From assembly GCA_002298125.1 (NCBI GenBank), contig DBMJ01000007.1, positions 1 to 45,864 of the forward strand: a stretch of 45,864 bases of DNA. Direction: 5' to 3'. The translations under genes and the position numbers were made by a program. Of the stretch, positions 8,877 to 18,515 are shown piece by piece. The notes under the pieces were generated by a model. It was not told the origin of the DNA. It made no database searches and saw only the letters and a program-made list of their open reading frames with translations. Each line of letters begins with the position of its first letter. Within the stretch, counting starts at the first letter, position 1. Source of the DNA: Clostridium sp. UBA701. GTDB lineage: Bacteria > Bacillota > Clostridia > Clostridiales > Clostridiaceae.

Positions 8877-8911
8877 AATAAAGAGACTTTTTTAGGTCTC
8901 TTTATTATTTT
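8877..8911 (+). terminator. Terminator after the HtrA-type gene
   Basis: AATAAAGAGAC (8877-8887) and GTCTCTTTATT (8896-8906) form an 11-bp perfect stem with an 8-nt loop and a T-rich tail. Confidence 0.85.
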
Positions 8912-8990
8912 GAATTTTTCGGGTAATATATTATTGATTGGTAATGTTTTGGACTGTTTTTGAAGTGAAACAGTAGAGAGGAGAATATAA

Positions 8991-9557
8991 ATGTATATTG
9001 TTGCTGGACTAGGTAACCCTGGAAGAGAATATGAAAACACAAGACATAACGTGGGTTTTGATGTTATAGATTTATTAGCAAAAAAGTATAATATTGAGGT
9101 CAATAGGCTAAAATTTAAAGGAGAATATGGAGAGACTACAATAGGACAAGATAAGGTGCTATTTATAAAGCCAAATACCTATATGAATCTCAGTGGTGAA
9201 AGCCTAGGTGAAATCTCTAAGTTTTTCAAGGTTTCATCAACTAACATTATAGTAATTCAAGACGATGTGGATCTACCCCTGGGAAGATTGCGCATAAGAA
9301 CCACAGGAAGCGCAGGAGGACACAATGGATTAAAGAGCATAATAGCTCATTTAGGTACTGAAGATTTTGTTCGAATAAGAATTGGAGTAGGACAGCCTGC
9401 TCAGGATATGATTACCCATGTGCTGGGTAAGATACCAAAGGAACAGCAGCAGGTATTAAATTTAGTTTACAAGGCTGCTTCTGAGGCAGTAGAAATAGTG
9501 ATAAAGGAAGGCAGCGAGGCTGCCATGAATAAGTTTAACGGATTTACAGCGCAATAA
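8991..9557 (+). CDS. pth: Peptidyl-tRNA hydrolase
   Basis: Pth (called SpoVC in Bacillus) releases peptides from tRNAs that drop off the ribosome, recycling tRNA in the cytoplasm. The 188-residue protein has the standard N-terminus MYIVAGLGNPGREYENTRHN, which includes the catalytic His of the TRHNVGF segment. It also has the KPNTYMNLSG and GGHNGLKS signatures. The ATG follows GAGAGGAG. mfd begins 18 nt downstream, so the pair is likely cotranscribed, as in most Firmicutes. Confidence 0.97.
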   Translation: MYIVAGLGNPGREYENTRHNVGFDVIDLLAKKYNIEVNRLKFKGEYGETTIGQDKVLFIKPNTYMNLSGESLGEISKFFKVSSTNIIVIQDDVDLPLGRLRIRTTGSAGGHNGLKSIIAHLGTEDFVRIRIGVGQPAQDMITHVLGKIPKEQQQVLNLVYKAASEAVEIVIKEGSEAAMNKFNGFTAQ

Positions 9558-9575
9558 GTAAGGGAGTTGTTTTGG

Positions 9576-12500
9576 TTGAGGTTACACGGGTTAATGACAC
9601 CTTTAACTAATAGTCGGGAATTTAAAAATATATTAAGTGCCGTGGAGAGGAAAAAATACCCTATAGGAGTATTTGGTTTAGCAGAATCTTCACGAAGCTA
9701 TTTGATAAACGGTATCTTTGAGAAAATGGACAAACCACTATTGGTGGTTACACATAATGATATAGAGGCTAGAAACCTTTATGAGGACTTGAGCTTTTAT
9801 ACTCCAAAGGTGTTTTATTTTCCTGCAAGAGAAGTGGTTTTTTACAATATAGATGCCATATCTGGTGACTTAAGGTGGGAGAGATTAAAGGTCATTAGAG
9901 AGATGCTAAGAGGGGGAAACAGAATAATTGTAACCTCTATAGATTCTCTGGCAGCTAAATTTCCACCCTTAAATACCTTTATAGAGTACATGTTTACCTT
10001 TAGGGTAGGGGATGTGTTAAATCTGGAGGATATGACAAGGAAACTCATAGAATGCGGCTATGAGAGGGTAGATATGGTGGAGAATAAGGGGCAGTTTTCC
10101 GTAAAGGGAGGCATCCTGGATATATTTCCACCAGAGTATATGTATCCTTATCGTCTTGAGCTCTTTGGAGATGAAATAGATTCCATAAGAAGCTTTAACC
10201 TGCAAACGCAGAGAAGCATCGAAAAGGCAAGTAGTATTGAGATTTTTCCAGCTAAGGAGATAATCTTAAAGGAAGAGGATAAGCTACGAGGAAGTGAAGC
10301 TATAGAAAAGGATTTAGCCTCTATCTTGGTAAGCTTAAAAAGCAAGAAGAATAAAGAAGCCGGGGACAAGATAAAGGAACTTACAAATGCAAACCTTATA
10401 AGTCTTAAAGAGAATTGGAGCTTTGAAACCATAGACAGCTTCTTGCCTTATTTTTACGAAAAGACCTCAACACTTTTTGATTATATTGGGGAAGCCTTTT
10501 TGGTAATGGATGATACCCAAAGGTGTAAAGGTAAAATTGATAGCTTGTACTTTGAATTTGAGGAGGACTATAAGAGCTTTTTACAAAGGGGGAGTATACT
10601 TCCCTCTCAGGGGAAACTTTTAATGCCTAAGGAGGAGCTCTTTGAGGAAATTAGCTCAAGGCCACTAATTACCTTAAATGCCATACCAAAATCCGTAAAT
10701 ACTTTCGCTCCTAAAGCTATTATATCCTTTACGCAAATAACCCTGCATCATTATCATGGACAGCTTGACCTACTAATAGAGGATATTGTGGAAAAAAAGG
10801 CGGCAGGATATAAGACTGTGATTTTATCCGGAACTAGGGCAAGAGGAGAAAGACTGGTAGCCACTCTTAGAGATAGAGGCATTGAGAGTGTATATCAGGA
10901 TAAGGTAGAGGATCTTGCAAATTCTCAAGTTGTTATAACCTTTGGAAATCAGCTAAAGGGTTTTGAATTTCCTGAACTAAAGCTTTGCATCATATCTGAC
11001 AAAGAGGTTTTTGGGGAATCAAAGAGAAAAATTGTGAAGAAGCAAAAGAAGGGTGCAGGAAAGCTAAAGAGCTTTACAGAGCTTAAGCTTGGAGACTACG
11101 TGGTTCATGCCAATCATGGTATAGGATTATATAGAGGAGTTAAACAGCTGGAGCTTGAGGGGATTAAAAAGGATTATCTAGAGATAAGCTACGATTCGGG
11201 AGATAAGCTTTATGTACCTGTAGAACAGCTGGATTTGGTACAAAAGTATATAGGCACAGAGGGTAAAGCTCCTAAAGTAAATAAGCTTGGGGGAAGTGAA
11301 TGGGCTAAGACAAAGGCAAAGGTAAAGAAGTCCATTACTGATATTGCAGAGGATCTCATAAAGCTCTATGCCTTAAGGTCAACTTTAAAGGGGCATAGCT
11401 TTTCAAGAGACACCGTATGGCAAAAGCAATTTGAGGAGGAATTTCCCTATGAGGAAACACAAGATCAGCTTACTTCCATTGAAGAGATAAAGAGTGATAT
11501 GGAAAGCGACAAAGCCATGGATAGGCTACTCTGTGGAGATGTAGGCTATGGAAAGACAGAGGTTGCTATGCGAGCAATGTTTAAGGCGGCTATGGATGGA
11601 AAGCAGTCTGCCTTTTTAGTGCCTACCACCATTTTAGCAGAGCAGCATTACAATAATTTTGTACAAAGGTTTTCTGACTTTCCAATTAAGATAGACATGA
11701 TAAGCAGATTTAGAACACCAGCTCAGCAAAAGGACACTATTAAGGCATTAAAGGAAGGTAATGTGGATGTTTTGATAGGTACTCATAGAATACTGCAAAA
11801 GGACATCCAATTTAAAGACTTAGGGCTTTTAATCATCGATGAAGAGCAGCGATTTGGAGTTACTCATAAGGAAAAGATTAAAAATCTAAAGAAGAACATA
11901 GATGTACTTACCCTTTCTGCCACACCTATACCACGTACCCTGCACATGTCACTAGTGGGAGTTAGGGATATTAGTGTTATAGAAACTCCTCCAGAGGATA
12001 GGTATCCTGTTCAGACCTATGTGGTGGAGTACAATGAGCAGCTTATGAGAGATGCTATTATGAGAGAAATAAACAGAGGTGGGCAGATATACTTTGTTTA
12101 TAATAGAGTGGAAACCATATTGGATATGGAAAGAGCCATACAAAAGCTAGTACCTGAAGCCAGAATAGCCATTGCACATGGCCAGATGTCAGAAAGAGAG
12201 CTTGAGAATGTAGTGGTGGATTTTATGAAGCAGGAGTATGATGTACTGCTCTGCACCACCATTATAGAGACTGGTATGGACATTCAAAATGTAAATACTA
12301 TCATCATCTATGATGCGGATAAAATGGGACTTTCTCAGCTATATCAGCTAAGAGGCAGAGTTGGGCGATCTAATAGAATTGCTTATGCTTATTTAACCTA
12401 TAAGAAGGATAAGGTATTAACAGAGATTGCAGAAAAAAGACTCCTTGCCATAAAGGAATTCACAGAGCTTGGCTCTGGCTTTAAAATAGCCATGAGAGAT

Positions 12501-13091
12501 TTAGAGATAAGAGGAGCAGGAAACATGATGGGTGCTGCCCAGCATGGTCATATGGCAGCTGTAGGCTATGATCTATATTGCAGAATGCTTGAGGATACCA
12601 TAAGGCTTATTAAGGGTGAAATTGATAAGGAGCCTATTGAAACCACTGTGGAGCTAAAGATTGATGCATATATACCAATGGAATATATTGAGGATGAAAT
12701 ACAAAAGATAGAGGTATATAAGAAGATTGCAGCCATAAGCTCAAGAGAGGATTACTTAGATGTTCAGGAGGAGCTTGAAGATAGGTTCTCAGATATACCA
12801 CAGTCTGTGGTTAACCTCATGGACATAGCTTATCTAAGAAGTATAGCAAGAGAGCTTGGAATATCAGAAATAAAGGAAAAGGAAGGAGAGTTGTTATTTA
12901 TCTATGAAAATATGGATAGAATAAAGGATAATCTCCTGCAGCAGCTTCTTATGGATAAAAATCAAAGATTTTCCTTTAAAACTGCACTACAGCCTGTGCT
13001 TTCCTATAAGCTTAAGAAGGCTCAGGGTGAAGGCAAACTAAATATACTGAAGGAAAATTTAGAATATTTGAGGAAATTAATGGAAAAATAG
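9576..13091 (+). CDS. mfd: Transcription-repair coupling factor
   Basis: Mfd pushes stalled RNA polymerase off DNA lesions and recruits UvrA for nucleotide excision repair. From TTG 9576 the product has 1171 residues, the family length. The domains run: UvrB-like N-terminal part, RNA-polymerase interaction domain (LGDYVVHANHGIGLYRG, around 510-560), superfamily 2 helicase with Walker A GDVGYGKTE (Lys660), the DEEQ box and the SATPIPRT motif, then the C-terminal TRCF domain. I chose TTG 9576 because AGGGAG lies 9 nt upstream and the product then begins (M)RLHGLMTPL, as in related Mfd proteins. An upstream TTG at 9567 touches that site. It follows pth closely. Confidence 0.97.
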   Translation: MRLHGLMTPLTNSREFKNILSAVERKKYPIGVFGLAESSRSYLINGIFEKMDKPLLVVTHNDIEARNLYEDLSFYTPKVFYFPAREVVFYNIDAISGDLRWERLKVIREMLRGGNRIIVTSIDSLAAKFPPLNTFIEYMFTFRVGDVLNLEDMTRKLIECGYERVDMVENKGQFSVKGGILDIFPPEYMYPYRLELFGDEIDSIRSFNLQTQRSIEKASSIEIFPAKEIILKEEDKLRGSEAIEKDLASILVSLKSKKNKEAGDKIKELTNANLISLKENWSFETIDSFLPYFYEKTSTLFDYIGEAFLVMDDTQRCKGKIDSLYFEFEEDYKSFLQRGSILPSQGKLLMPKEELFEEISSRPLITLNAIPKSVNTFAPKAIISFTQITLHHYHGQLDLLIEDIVEKKAAGYKTVILSGTRARGERLVATLRDRGIESVYQDKVEDLANSQVVITFGNQLKGFEFPELKLCIISDKEVFGESKRKIVKKQKKGAGKLKSFTELKLGDYVVHANHGIGLYRGVKQLELEGIKKDYLEISYDSGDKLYVPVEQLDLVQKYIGTEGKAPKVNKLGGSEWAKTKAKVKKSITDIAEDLIKLYALRSTLKGHSFSRDTVWQKQFEEEFPYEETQDQLTSIEEIKSDMESDKAMDRLLCGDVGYGKTEVAMRAMFKAAMDGKQSAFLVPTTILAEQHYNNFVQRFSDFPIKIDMISRFRTPAQQKDTIKALKEGNVDVLIGTHRILQKDIQFKDLGLLIIDEEQRFGVTHKEKIKNLKKNIDVLTLSATPIPRTLHMSLVGVRDISVIETPPEDRYPVQTYVVEYNEQLMRDAIMREINRGGQIYFVYNRVETILDMERAIQKLVPEARIAIAHGQMSERELENVVVDFMKQEYDVLLCTTIIETGMDIQNVNTIIIYDADKMGLSQLYQLRGRVGRSNRIAYAYLTYKKDKVLTEIAEKRLLAIKEFTELGSGFKIAMRDLEIRGAGNMMGAAQHGHMAAVGYDLYCRMLEDTIRLIKGEIDKEPIETTVELKIDAYIPMEYIEDEIQKIEVYKKIAAISSREDYLDVQEELEDRFSDIPQSVVNLMDIAYLRSIARELGISEIKEKEGELLFIYENMDRIKDNLLQQLLMDKNQRFSFKTALQPVLSYKLKKAQGEGKLNILKENLEYLRKLMEK

Positions 13092-13112
13092 CTCTCATTA
13101 ATAAAATTTAAT

Positions 13113-13141
13113 TTGTACTTTGTAATAAAGACTATTATAAT
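13113..13141 (+). promoter_or_regulatory. SigA-type promoter of the PrsA-like gene
   Basis: TTGTAC (13113-13118), a 17-bp spacer and TATAAT (13136-13141) lie 35 bp before the TTG start. Confidence 0.65.
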
Positions 13142-13175
13142 ATAATAAGATAACTTAAAGAGTGGGGGAATCAGA

Positions 13176-14174
13176 TTGAAAAACATTAAAATACTTCTAA
13201 GTGCGGCAATTATAGGTGTTTTTACATTTACTGCTGTTGGATGTAATATGATTACAAAAACAGATGCTGCTATTAAAAAGAGCACTGTAGCCAAGATTGG
13301 TAAAACAGTAATAACCCGCGGTGAATTGGACAAGAAGATGGAACCAATAATAAGTTCACTTCAGGCCCAAGGTGTTGACATAAATACAGAAACCGGAAAG
13401 CAGACACTTTTAGCTCAAAAGAAACAGACCTTACAGGGTATGATTATAGATATCATAGTCATGAATAAGGCTAAGGAGAACAAACTAATAGACGAAGCTA
13501 AAATCACTCAAGAGGTTCAAAGCCAATATGATGAAATAAAGAAGAGCTTTAGTACAGAAAAAGAATTTGATGATGCTATGAAGCAGGCCAATTTTACTGA
13601 GCAGACCTTTAAAGACTACCTTAGAACTGACCTTATAAAGATGAAGGTTGCTGATTTTATAACTAAGGATGTTAAGGTTACTGATGAAGATGTAAAAAAA
13701 TACTATGACTCAAATCAGCTAAGATTTACTGAGAAGCCAAATACCATTCATGTAGCTCATATTTTACTAGCTAATGAACAGGATGCAAATAAGGCTAAGG
13801 CTAGACTAGATGCTGGTGAAAAGTTTGAAACTGTGGCAAAGGAAATGTCCACAGATACTGGTTCTAAAGACAATGGAGGAGATCTTGGAGAGGTTCCTTA
13901 TGTAGACAGTGGTTATGACCTTACCTTCATGCAGGCCGCGTTAGCTTTAAAGGATGGCCAAATATCCATTCCTATCCATACTCAATTTGGATATCATATA
14001 ATATGGAACAAGGGTAAGAAGGAATATGCAATTAAGAGCTTTGACTCTGTGAAGGCTGATATAACTAAGACCTTAACTGATGAAGCAAAGAACAACAAGG
14101 TTCAGACTACTTTAGATCAGTGGCAAAAAGACGCAAAGGTAGTTACAGACAAATACGAAAAAAATCTTATGTAG
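13176..14174 (+). CDS. PrsA-like peptidyl-prolyl isomerase lipoprotein
   Basis: This 332-residue protein is an extracytoplasmic foldase: a lipoprotein that helps secreted proteins fold after Sec export. The signal peptide runs to a lipobox ending AVGC, with lipidated Cys23. A SurA/trigger-like N-terminal helical domain precedes a parvulin-type (PpiC) isomerase domain (about residues 188-285), starting HVAHILLA and ending FGYHIIW. A lysine-rich helical tail follows. The start is TTG 13176, after GGGGG about 6 nt upstream, with no in-frame ATG that preserves the signal peptide. It has its own promoter and terminator. Whether it is the main PrsA or a paralog cannot be told here. Confidence 0.92.
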   Translation: MKNIKILLSAAIIGVFTFTAVGCNMITKTDAAIKKSTVAKIGKTVITRGELDKKMEPIISSLQAQGVDINTETGKQTLLAQKKQTLQGMIIDIIVMNKAKENKLIDEAKITQEVQSQYDEIKKSFSTEKEFDDAMKQANFTEQTFKDYLRTDLIKMKVADFITKDVKVTDEDVKKYYDSNQLRFTEKPNTIHVAHILLANEQDANKAKARLDAGEKFETVAKEMSTDTGSKDNGGDLGEVPYVDSGYDLTFMQAALALKDGQISIPIHTQFGYHIIWNKGKKEYAIKSFDSVKADITKTLTDEAKNNKVQTTLDQWQKDAKVVTDKYEKNLM

Positions 14175-14180
14175 CATGCT

Positions 14181-14225
14181 AAAGACCATGGATATCTTGT
14201 TTAAGGTATTTATGGTCTTTTTTAT
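14181..14225 (+). terminator. Terminator after the PrsA-like gene
   Basis: AAAGACCAT pairs with ATGGTCTTT, and an inner arm with G-U pairs extends the hairpin. A T-run follows. Confidence 0.85.
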
Positions 14226-14294
14226 TTTGTAGAAAATATGTGAAATTCTATGCTAAAAAACTGATAACATGTACAAAAAATGTGAGTAACCTGT

Positions 14295-14323
14295 GCATAA
14301 ATTTCATAATTGGAAAGATAATA
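14295..14323 (+). promoter_or_regulatory. SigG-like promoter of spoVT
   Basis: GCATA (14295-14299) fits the SigG -35 consensus GMATR. After a 17-bp spacer, GATAATA (14317-14323) matches six of seven positions of CATNMTA. spoVT is a known forespore SigG gene in Bacillus, which supports the reading. Confidence 0.6.
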
Positions 14324-14373
14324 GTAATACAAGTAGTTTTTATAACATTATTGCATAAGGAGGTAAAAGTGGA

Positions 14374-14928
14374 ATGAAGGCAACAGGCATAGTAAGAAGA
14401 ATAGATGATCTGGGCAGAGTGGTTATACCAAAAGAGATAAGAAGAACCTTGAGAATTAGAGAGGGAGATCCTCTTGAAATCTTTACTGACAGAGAGGGTG
14501 GGGTAATACTTAAAAAATATTCTCCTATAGGAGAATTAAGTGACTTTTCTAAAGAATATGCAGAGTCACTTCAGCAATCTATAGGACATATAGTAATCAT
14601 TGCAGATAAGGATGCCATGATTTCCATAAGTGGCGCAAACAAAAAAGAATATCTAGAGAAAAAGATAAGCAATGAATTAGAAAGAGCTATGGAGGATAGA
14701 AAATCCATATTGCTTGGGGAAGGCAATAATAAACTCATACCTTTATATGAGGATGAAGATATTTCAAATAAGTACAACTCCCAAGTAATTTCTCCAATAA
14801 TTGCAGAAGGGGATGCCATTGGTGCAGTAATAATTCTATCCAAAGAGGACAACAGCAAGCTAGGTGAACTGGAATTAAAACTAGCAGAAACAGCATCCGC
14901 ATTCCTAGGGAAGCAAATGGAACAATAA
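14374..14928 (+). CDS. spoVT: Stage V sporulation protein T
   Basis: SpoVT is a forespore transcription factor that tunes SigG-dependent genes. The 184-residue protein has the AbrB-type swapped-hairpin DNA-binding domain at its N-terminus (MKATGIVRRIDDLGRVVIP, residues 1-50) and a GAF-like domain in the rest, the standard SpoVT architecture that distinguishes it from short AbrB proteins. The ATG follows AAGGAGGT. It is monocistronic, with a SigG-like promoter upstream and a GAAA-loop terminator downstream, and sits between the foldase and the SpoVB-like flippase, close to the Bacillus order mfd-spoVT-yabM. Confidence 0.97.
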   Translation: MKATGIVRRIDDLGRVVIPKEIRRTLRIREGDPLEIFTDREGGVILKKYSPIGELSDFSKEYAESLQQSIGHIVIIADKDAMISISGANKKEYLEKKISNELERAMEDRKSILLGEGNNKLIPLYEDEDISNKYNSQVISPIIAEGDAIGAVIILSKEDNSKLGELELKLAETASAFLGKQMEQ

Positions 14929-14936
14929 TGTACCCA

Positions 14937-14964
14937 ATAAATGGCAGGAAACTGCCATTTATTT
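14937..14964 (+). terminator. Terminator after spoVT
   Basis: An 11-bp perfect stem (14937-14947 with 14952-14962) is closed by a GAAA tetraloop. The 3' arm ends T-rich. Confidence 0.85.
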
Positions 14965-15078
14965 CGCTTCTATTTAAGATTATTGACATTACAAATCAAA
15001 TTATACAGATAAAATCATATTACCTCCTAAGTATTAATAAATATAGTTGTGAATAGTAAGTGAAGTTCTGGAGGAAAT

Positions 15079-16614
15079 ATGAAAAAGCAATCCATGCTTA
15101 AAGGTACTATGGTTTTAGGAGCTGCTGGAATATTGGCCAAGTTTCTTGGCATATTCTTCAGATGGCCTCTGCAGATGCTTATTGGAGATGAAGGTGTGGG
15201 ATATTATCAGATGTCCTACCCTCTTTATATGTTCTTTGTTGCAGTGGCATCGGGGGTTCCTGTGGCCATTTCTAAAATGGTTTCAGAAAGATGTGCTGTA
15301 GGTGACAGAGAAGGTACCATTGTAATACTTAGAAAATCCCTACTGCTTATGCTTTACATGGGAGGGGGTTTTAGTCTTCTGCTTATTTTCTTTTCCTCTA
15401 ATCTTATAAGCTTTTTAAAATGGGACAATAAGGCTTATTACTCTATGATGGGCATAGCTATTGCACCCTTGTTTATATCCATTATGAGTGCCTTTAGAGG
15501 ATTTTTTCAAGGGATGCAGAATATGAATTCTACCGCCATATCTCAGGTAGTAGAACAGATAGGAAGAGTAGTGGTAGGGGTTTTCCTTGCATTTTTACTC
15601 CTCCCCTATGGTAAGGAGTTTTCAGCTGGAGGAGCTGCCTTTGGAGCAGCAGCAGGAGGGATTTTTGGAGGAGCATATCTATACTTTAGATATCGCTCTT
15701 ATAGAAAGGAATTTGTATTCCACAGACAAAGGGGCTCTTCAGAGGTGCTATCAAGGCTGCTTTATATAGCAATCCCCATATCCCTAGGAGCTACCGTAGG
15801 CTCTGTAATGAGCCTTATAGACTCCATACTTGTACCTCAAAAGCTGCTGCAGGCTGGTTTTAATTCAACTCAAGCCACTGTATTATTTGCAAGACTTACA
15901 GGTAAAGCCTTTGTGCTAATAAATGTACCTCTAACTCTCTCCATGGCTCTATGTGCCTCCATTGTACCTATTATAACTGAATACTATGTGCTTGGTAGAA
16001 ACTCAGAGCTTAGGGGAAAGGTTCAAACTGCATTGAAGCTATCCTTTCTAATTGCCTTACCTTCTGCTGCAGGGCTATTCTTATTGGCTTCTCCCATATT
16101 AAGTCTTATATTTCCAGGACAGTCCTCTGGGGGTACTATTCTAAGATATTCTTCATTGACCCTGCCGCTTATTGTAATAACTCAGATAAGCACTGCCATT
16201 TTGCAGGGGGTGGGCAAATATATAGGTCCAGTTATAAATTTAGCTATAGGTTGTACTATAAAAATTGTCATGACGCTGCTTTTAGTACCCATACCTTCCT
16301 TGCATATCTACGGGGCAATTATAGCCAGCTTTTGCGGATACTTAACCTCTACAATTTTGAATATGCTGATGCTAAACAAAAGACTTAAACATCCCTTTAA
16401 CTATTTTGAGGCAATGATAAAGCCTGCAGCAGCCACCCTTATTATGATGGTGGTGGTTGTAATAATCTATGGGAATGTCTATAATTATACAAAGAGCAGT
16501 AACCTTGGATGTCTTGCAGCTATAGCTATAGGTGGATTATCTTATTTGGCAGTGGTTCTGTTTATGGGTATAATTGATTACAAACATCTGGAGAGAAAGG
16601 TACTTAGAAGATAA
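15079..16614 (+). CDS. SpoVB/MurJ-family lipid flippase (YabM-like)
   Basis: This 511-residue integral membrane protein of the MOP/MviN superfamily has about 14 predicted hydrophobic segments. It starts KQSMLKGTMVLGAAGILAKFLG, the typical SpoVB-family N-terminus. Members flip undecaprenyl-linked precursors across the membrane; SpoVB acts in spore cortex formation, MurJ in vegetative peptidoglycan synthesis. Its position between spoVT and mazG equals that of Bacillus yabM. The ATG follows CTGGAGG. mazG begins 14 nt after its stop, so the two form an operon. The exact lipid substrate cannot be told from sequence. Confidence 0.92.
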   Translation: MKKQSMLKGTMVLGAAGILAKFLGIFFRWPLQMLIGDEGVGYYQMSYPLYMFFVAVASGVPVAISKMVSERCAVGDREGTIVILRKSLLLMLYMGGGFSLLLIFFSSNLISFLKWDNKAYYSMMGIAIAPLFISIMSAFRGFFQGMQNMNSTAISQVVEQIGRVVVGVFLAFLLLPYGKEFSAGGAAFGAAAGGIFGGAYLYFRYRSYRKEFVFHRQRGSSEVLSRLLYIAIPISLGATVGSVMSLIDSILVPQKLLQAGFNSTQATVLFARLTGKAFVLINVPLTLSMALCASIVPIITEYYVLGRNSELRGKVQTALKLSFLIALPSAAGLFLLASPILSLIFPGQSSGGTILRYSSLTLPLIVITQISTAILQGVGKYIGPVINLAIGCTIKIVMTLLLVPIPSLHIYGAIIASFCGYLTSTILNMLMLNKRLKHPFNYFEAMIKPAAATLIMMVVVVIIYGNVYNYTKSSNLGCLAAIAIGGLSYLAVVLFMGIIDYKHLERKVLRR

Positions 16615-16628
16615 GGAGTGGTATACCA

Positions 16629-18089
16629 ATGATTTATATAGTAGGTCTAGGACCGGGAAATGAGGAGGCACTTACTCTAGGGGCATTAAAGCTTTTAAAA
16701 TCCTCCCCCAGTGTAGTTTTTAGGACTTTAAAACACCCTACGGTGGATTATCTTTTTAAGCAGGGTATTAGTGGAGAGAGCTGTGACAATTTTTACGAGG
16801 AAAAAGAGAGCTTTGACGAGGTATATAAAGGCATAGTAGAATATTTGTGGCAAAAAAAGGATAGGGGCGAAAGCATTATATATGCAGTGCCTGGGCACCC
16901 TTTAGTAGCGGAAAAAACTGTTTCCCTGCTCATTAATAGATGCAAGCTAGAAGGTATTCCCTATAGGATTATACCTGCAGTGAGCTTTGTAGACGCTATG
17001 ATGGAGGCCTTAGAAATTGACGCAGTAGAGGGCATTAAGATAATAGATGCCTTTGAAATGAGTGCTCATCAGCTAGATAGAAGAGAGGGTACTATAATAA
17101 CCCAGGTATATAATAATTTCATTGCTTCTGAGGTGAAGTTAAGCCTTCAAGGATATTATAAGGACAATAAGGAAATATACTTTGTAAGAGCAGCAGGCAT
17201 ACCTGGCGAAGAAAGCATAAGAAAAATTAATTTATATGATCTGGATAGGCAGCAGGATATAGACTATTTAACCTCTATCTATATTCCTAAGGACGAGGAA
17301 GTTATGGACTTTAAGGACTTGGTGGACATAATGGCTAAGCTGAGAGCTCAGGGAGGATGTCCTTGGGATAGAGAGCAAACTCATGAGAGCCTTAAGAGGT
17401 ATCTTATAGAGGAATGCTATGAGGTACTTGAAGCTATTGATCTTAAGGATGAAGATAAAATGGTGGAGGAGCTTGGTGACGTACTTTTACAGGTGGTATT
17501 TCATGCTTCCATAGGAGCAGAAGAGGGATACTTTCAAATAGGGGATATTACTCAAGGAATTTGTCAAAAGCTAATTTATCGCCATCCTCATATCTTTGGA
17601 AAGGTTCAGGTGGAAAGCTCCAAAGAGGTTTTGAAAAACTGGGAAGAGATTAAAAAGGTAGAAAAGGGTTATAATACTTATACAGAAGAATTAAAACAAG
17701 TCCCCAAAAATCTTCCTGCACTAATGAGAGCAGAAAAGATTCAGAAAAAGGCTGCTAGGGTAGGCTTTGATTGGGAAAAAATTGAGGATGCTATGTCTAA
17801 AGTTTTAGAAGAATTAGACGAAGTAAAAGGTGTATATAAAGGCAAAAGCAGGGAAAGAATACTAGAAGAAGTTGGGGATTTGATATTTTCAACGGTAAAT
17901 ATTTCAAGATTCCTTGACATTGACCCTGAAAATGCTTTAAATTATACTATAGAAAAGTTTATCCATCGCTTCAGCTTCATAGAGCAAGAAGCAAATCAAA
18001 AGGGTATTGAACTAGACAAGATGTCTTTACAGGAGATGGATTCCTTATGGGAGGAGTCAAAAAAATACATAATTTCACAAAATACATAA
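16629..18089 (+). CDS. mazG: Tetrapyrrole methylase domain / MazG nucleotide pyrophosphohydrolase (YabN)
   Basis: The 486-residue protein joins two domains. Residues 1-220 resemble the SAM-binding tetrapyrrole methylase fold (starts MIYIVGLGPGNEEALTLGA), whose role in this fusion is unknown. Residues 225-486 form a tandem MazG NTP pyrophosphohydrolase with the metal-binding pattern EECYEVLEAID and EELGDVLLQV, and a second degenerate EExxE set further on. MazG hydrolyses noncanonical or excess NTPs. This fusion is the normal Firmicute YabN form, not a novel joining. The ATG follows AAGGAGTG. Confidence 0.95.
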   Translation: MIYIVGLGPGNEEALTLGALKLLKSSPSVVFRTLKHPTVDYLFKQGISGESCDNFYEEKESFDEVYKGIVEYLWQKKDRGESIIYAVPGHPLVAEKTVSLLINRCKLEGIPYRIIPAVSFVDAMMEALEIDAVEGIKIIDAFEMSAHQLDRREGTIITQVYNNFIASEVKLSLQGYYKDNKEIYFVRAAGIPGEESIRKINLYDLDRQQDIDYLTSIYIPKDEEVMDFKDLVDIMAKLRAQGGCPWDREQTHESLKRYLIEECYEVLEAIDLKDEDKMVEELGDVLLQVVFHASIGAEEGYFQIGDITQGICQKLIYRHPHIFGKVQVESSKEVLKNWEEIKKVEKGYNTYTEELKQVPKNLPALMRAEKIQKKAARVGFDWEKIEDAMSKVLEELDEVKGVYKGKSRERILEEVGDLIFSTVNISRFLDIDPENALNYTIEKFIHRFSFIEQEANQKGIELDKMSLQEMDSLWEESKKYIISQNT

Positions 18090-18178
18090 TTTCTCCAATA
18101 AAAAAGAAGGATTTTTCAATTTTGTGAAGAATAGTCTATATCATATCCTATCCTAAATTTTTTAAGGAGGTAACAAAA

Positions 18179-18454
18179 GTGAACAAAGCAGAATTAATAG
18201 CCAGCATGGCTGAAAAAAGCAAATTAACCAAAAAAGATGCAGAAGCTGCATTAAAGGCTTTAATAGACAGCATCGAGGAAGCATTAGAGAAGGGTGAAAA
18301 GGTTCAGCTGGTTGGTTTCGGTACCTTTGAATGCAGAGAAAGAGCTGCAAGAGTAGGAAGAAACCCAAGAACTAAGGAAGAGATAAAGATACCAGCATCT
18401 GTTGTTCCAGTATTTAAGGCTGGTAAGGAATTTAAAGAAAAAGTAAACAAATAA
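18179..18454 (+). CDS. hup: HU-type DNA-binding protein
   Basis: HU is the main nucleoid-associated protein, a dimer that bends DNA with two beta arms. The 91-residue product has the family pattern: N-terminal helices NKAELIASMAEKSKLTKKDAE, then VQLVGFGTFECRERAAR and the arm segment GRNPRTKEEIKIPAS. The start is GTG 18179, after AAGGAGGTAACAAAA. Its place between mazG and rqcP is common in Clostridia. A strong terminator follows. Confidence 0.97.
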   Translation: MNKAELIASMAEKSKLTKKDAEAALKALIDSIEEALEKGEKVQLVGFGTFECRERAARVGRNPRTKEEIKIPASVVPVFKAGKEFKEKVNK

Positions 18455-18466
18455 CTTTTTCTCAAT

Positions 18467-18495
18467 AAACCTGGGCTCTAGTCCAGGTTTTTTTG
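18467..18495 (+). terminator. Terminator after hup
   Basis: AAACCTGG (18467-18474) and CCAGGTTT (18483-18490) pair perfectly around an 8-nt loop, followed by a T-run. Confidence 0.9.
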
Positions 18496-18515
18496 TTGTA
18501 TTGGAGGCATGAATT

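Noticed and set aside
16629..18089. Novel methylase-MazG fusion
   Set aside because: This is the normal YabN architecture in Firmicutes.
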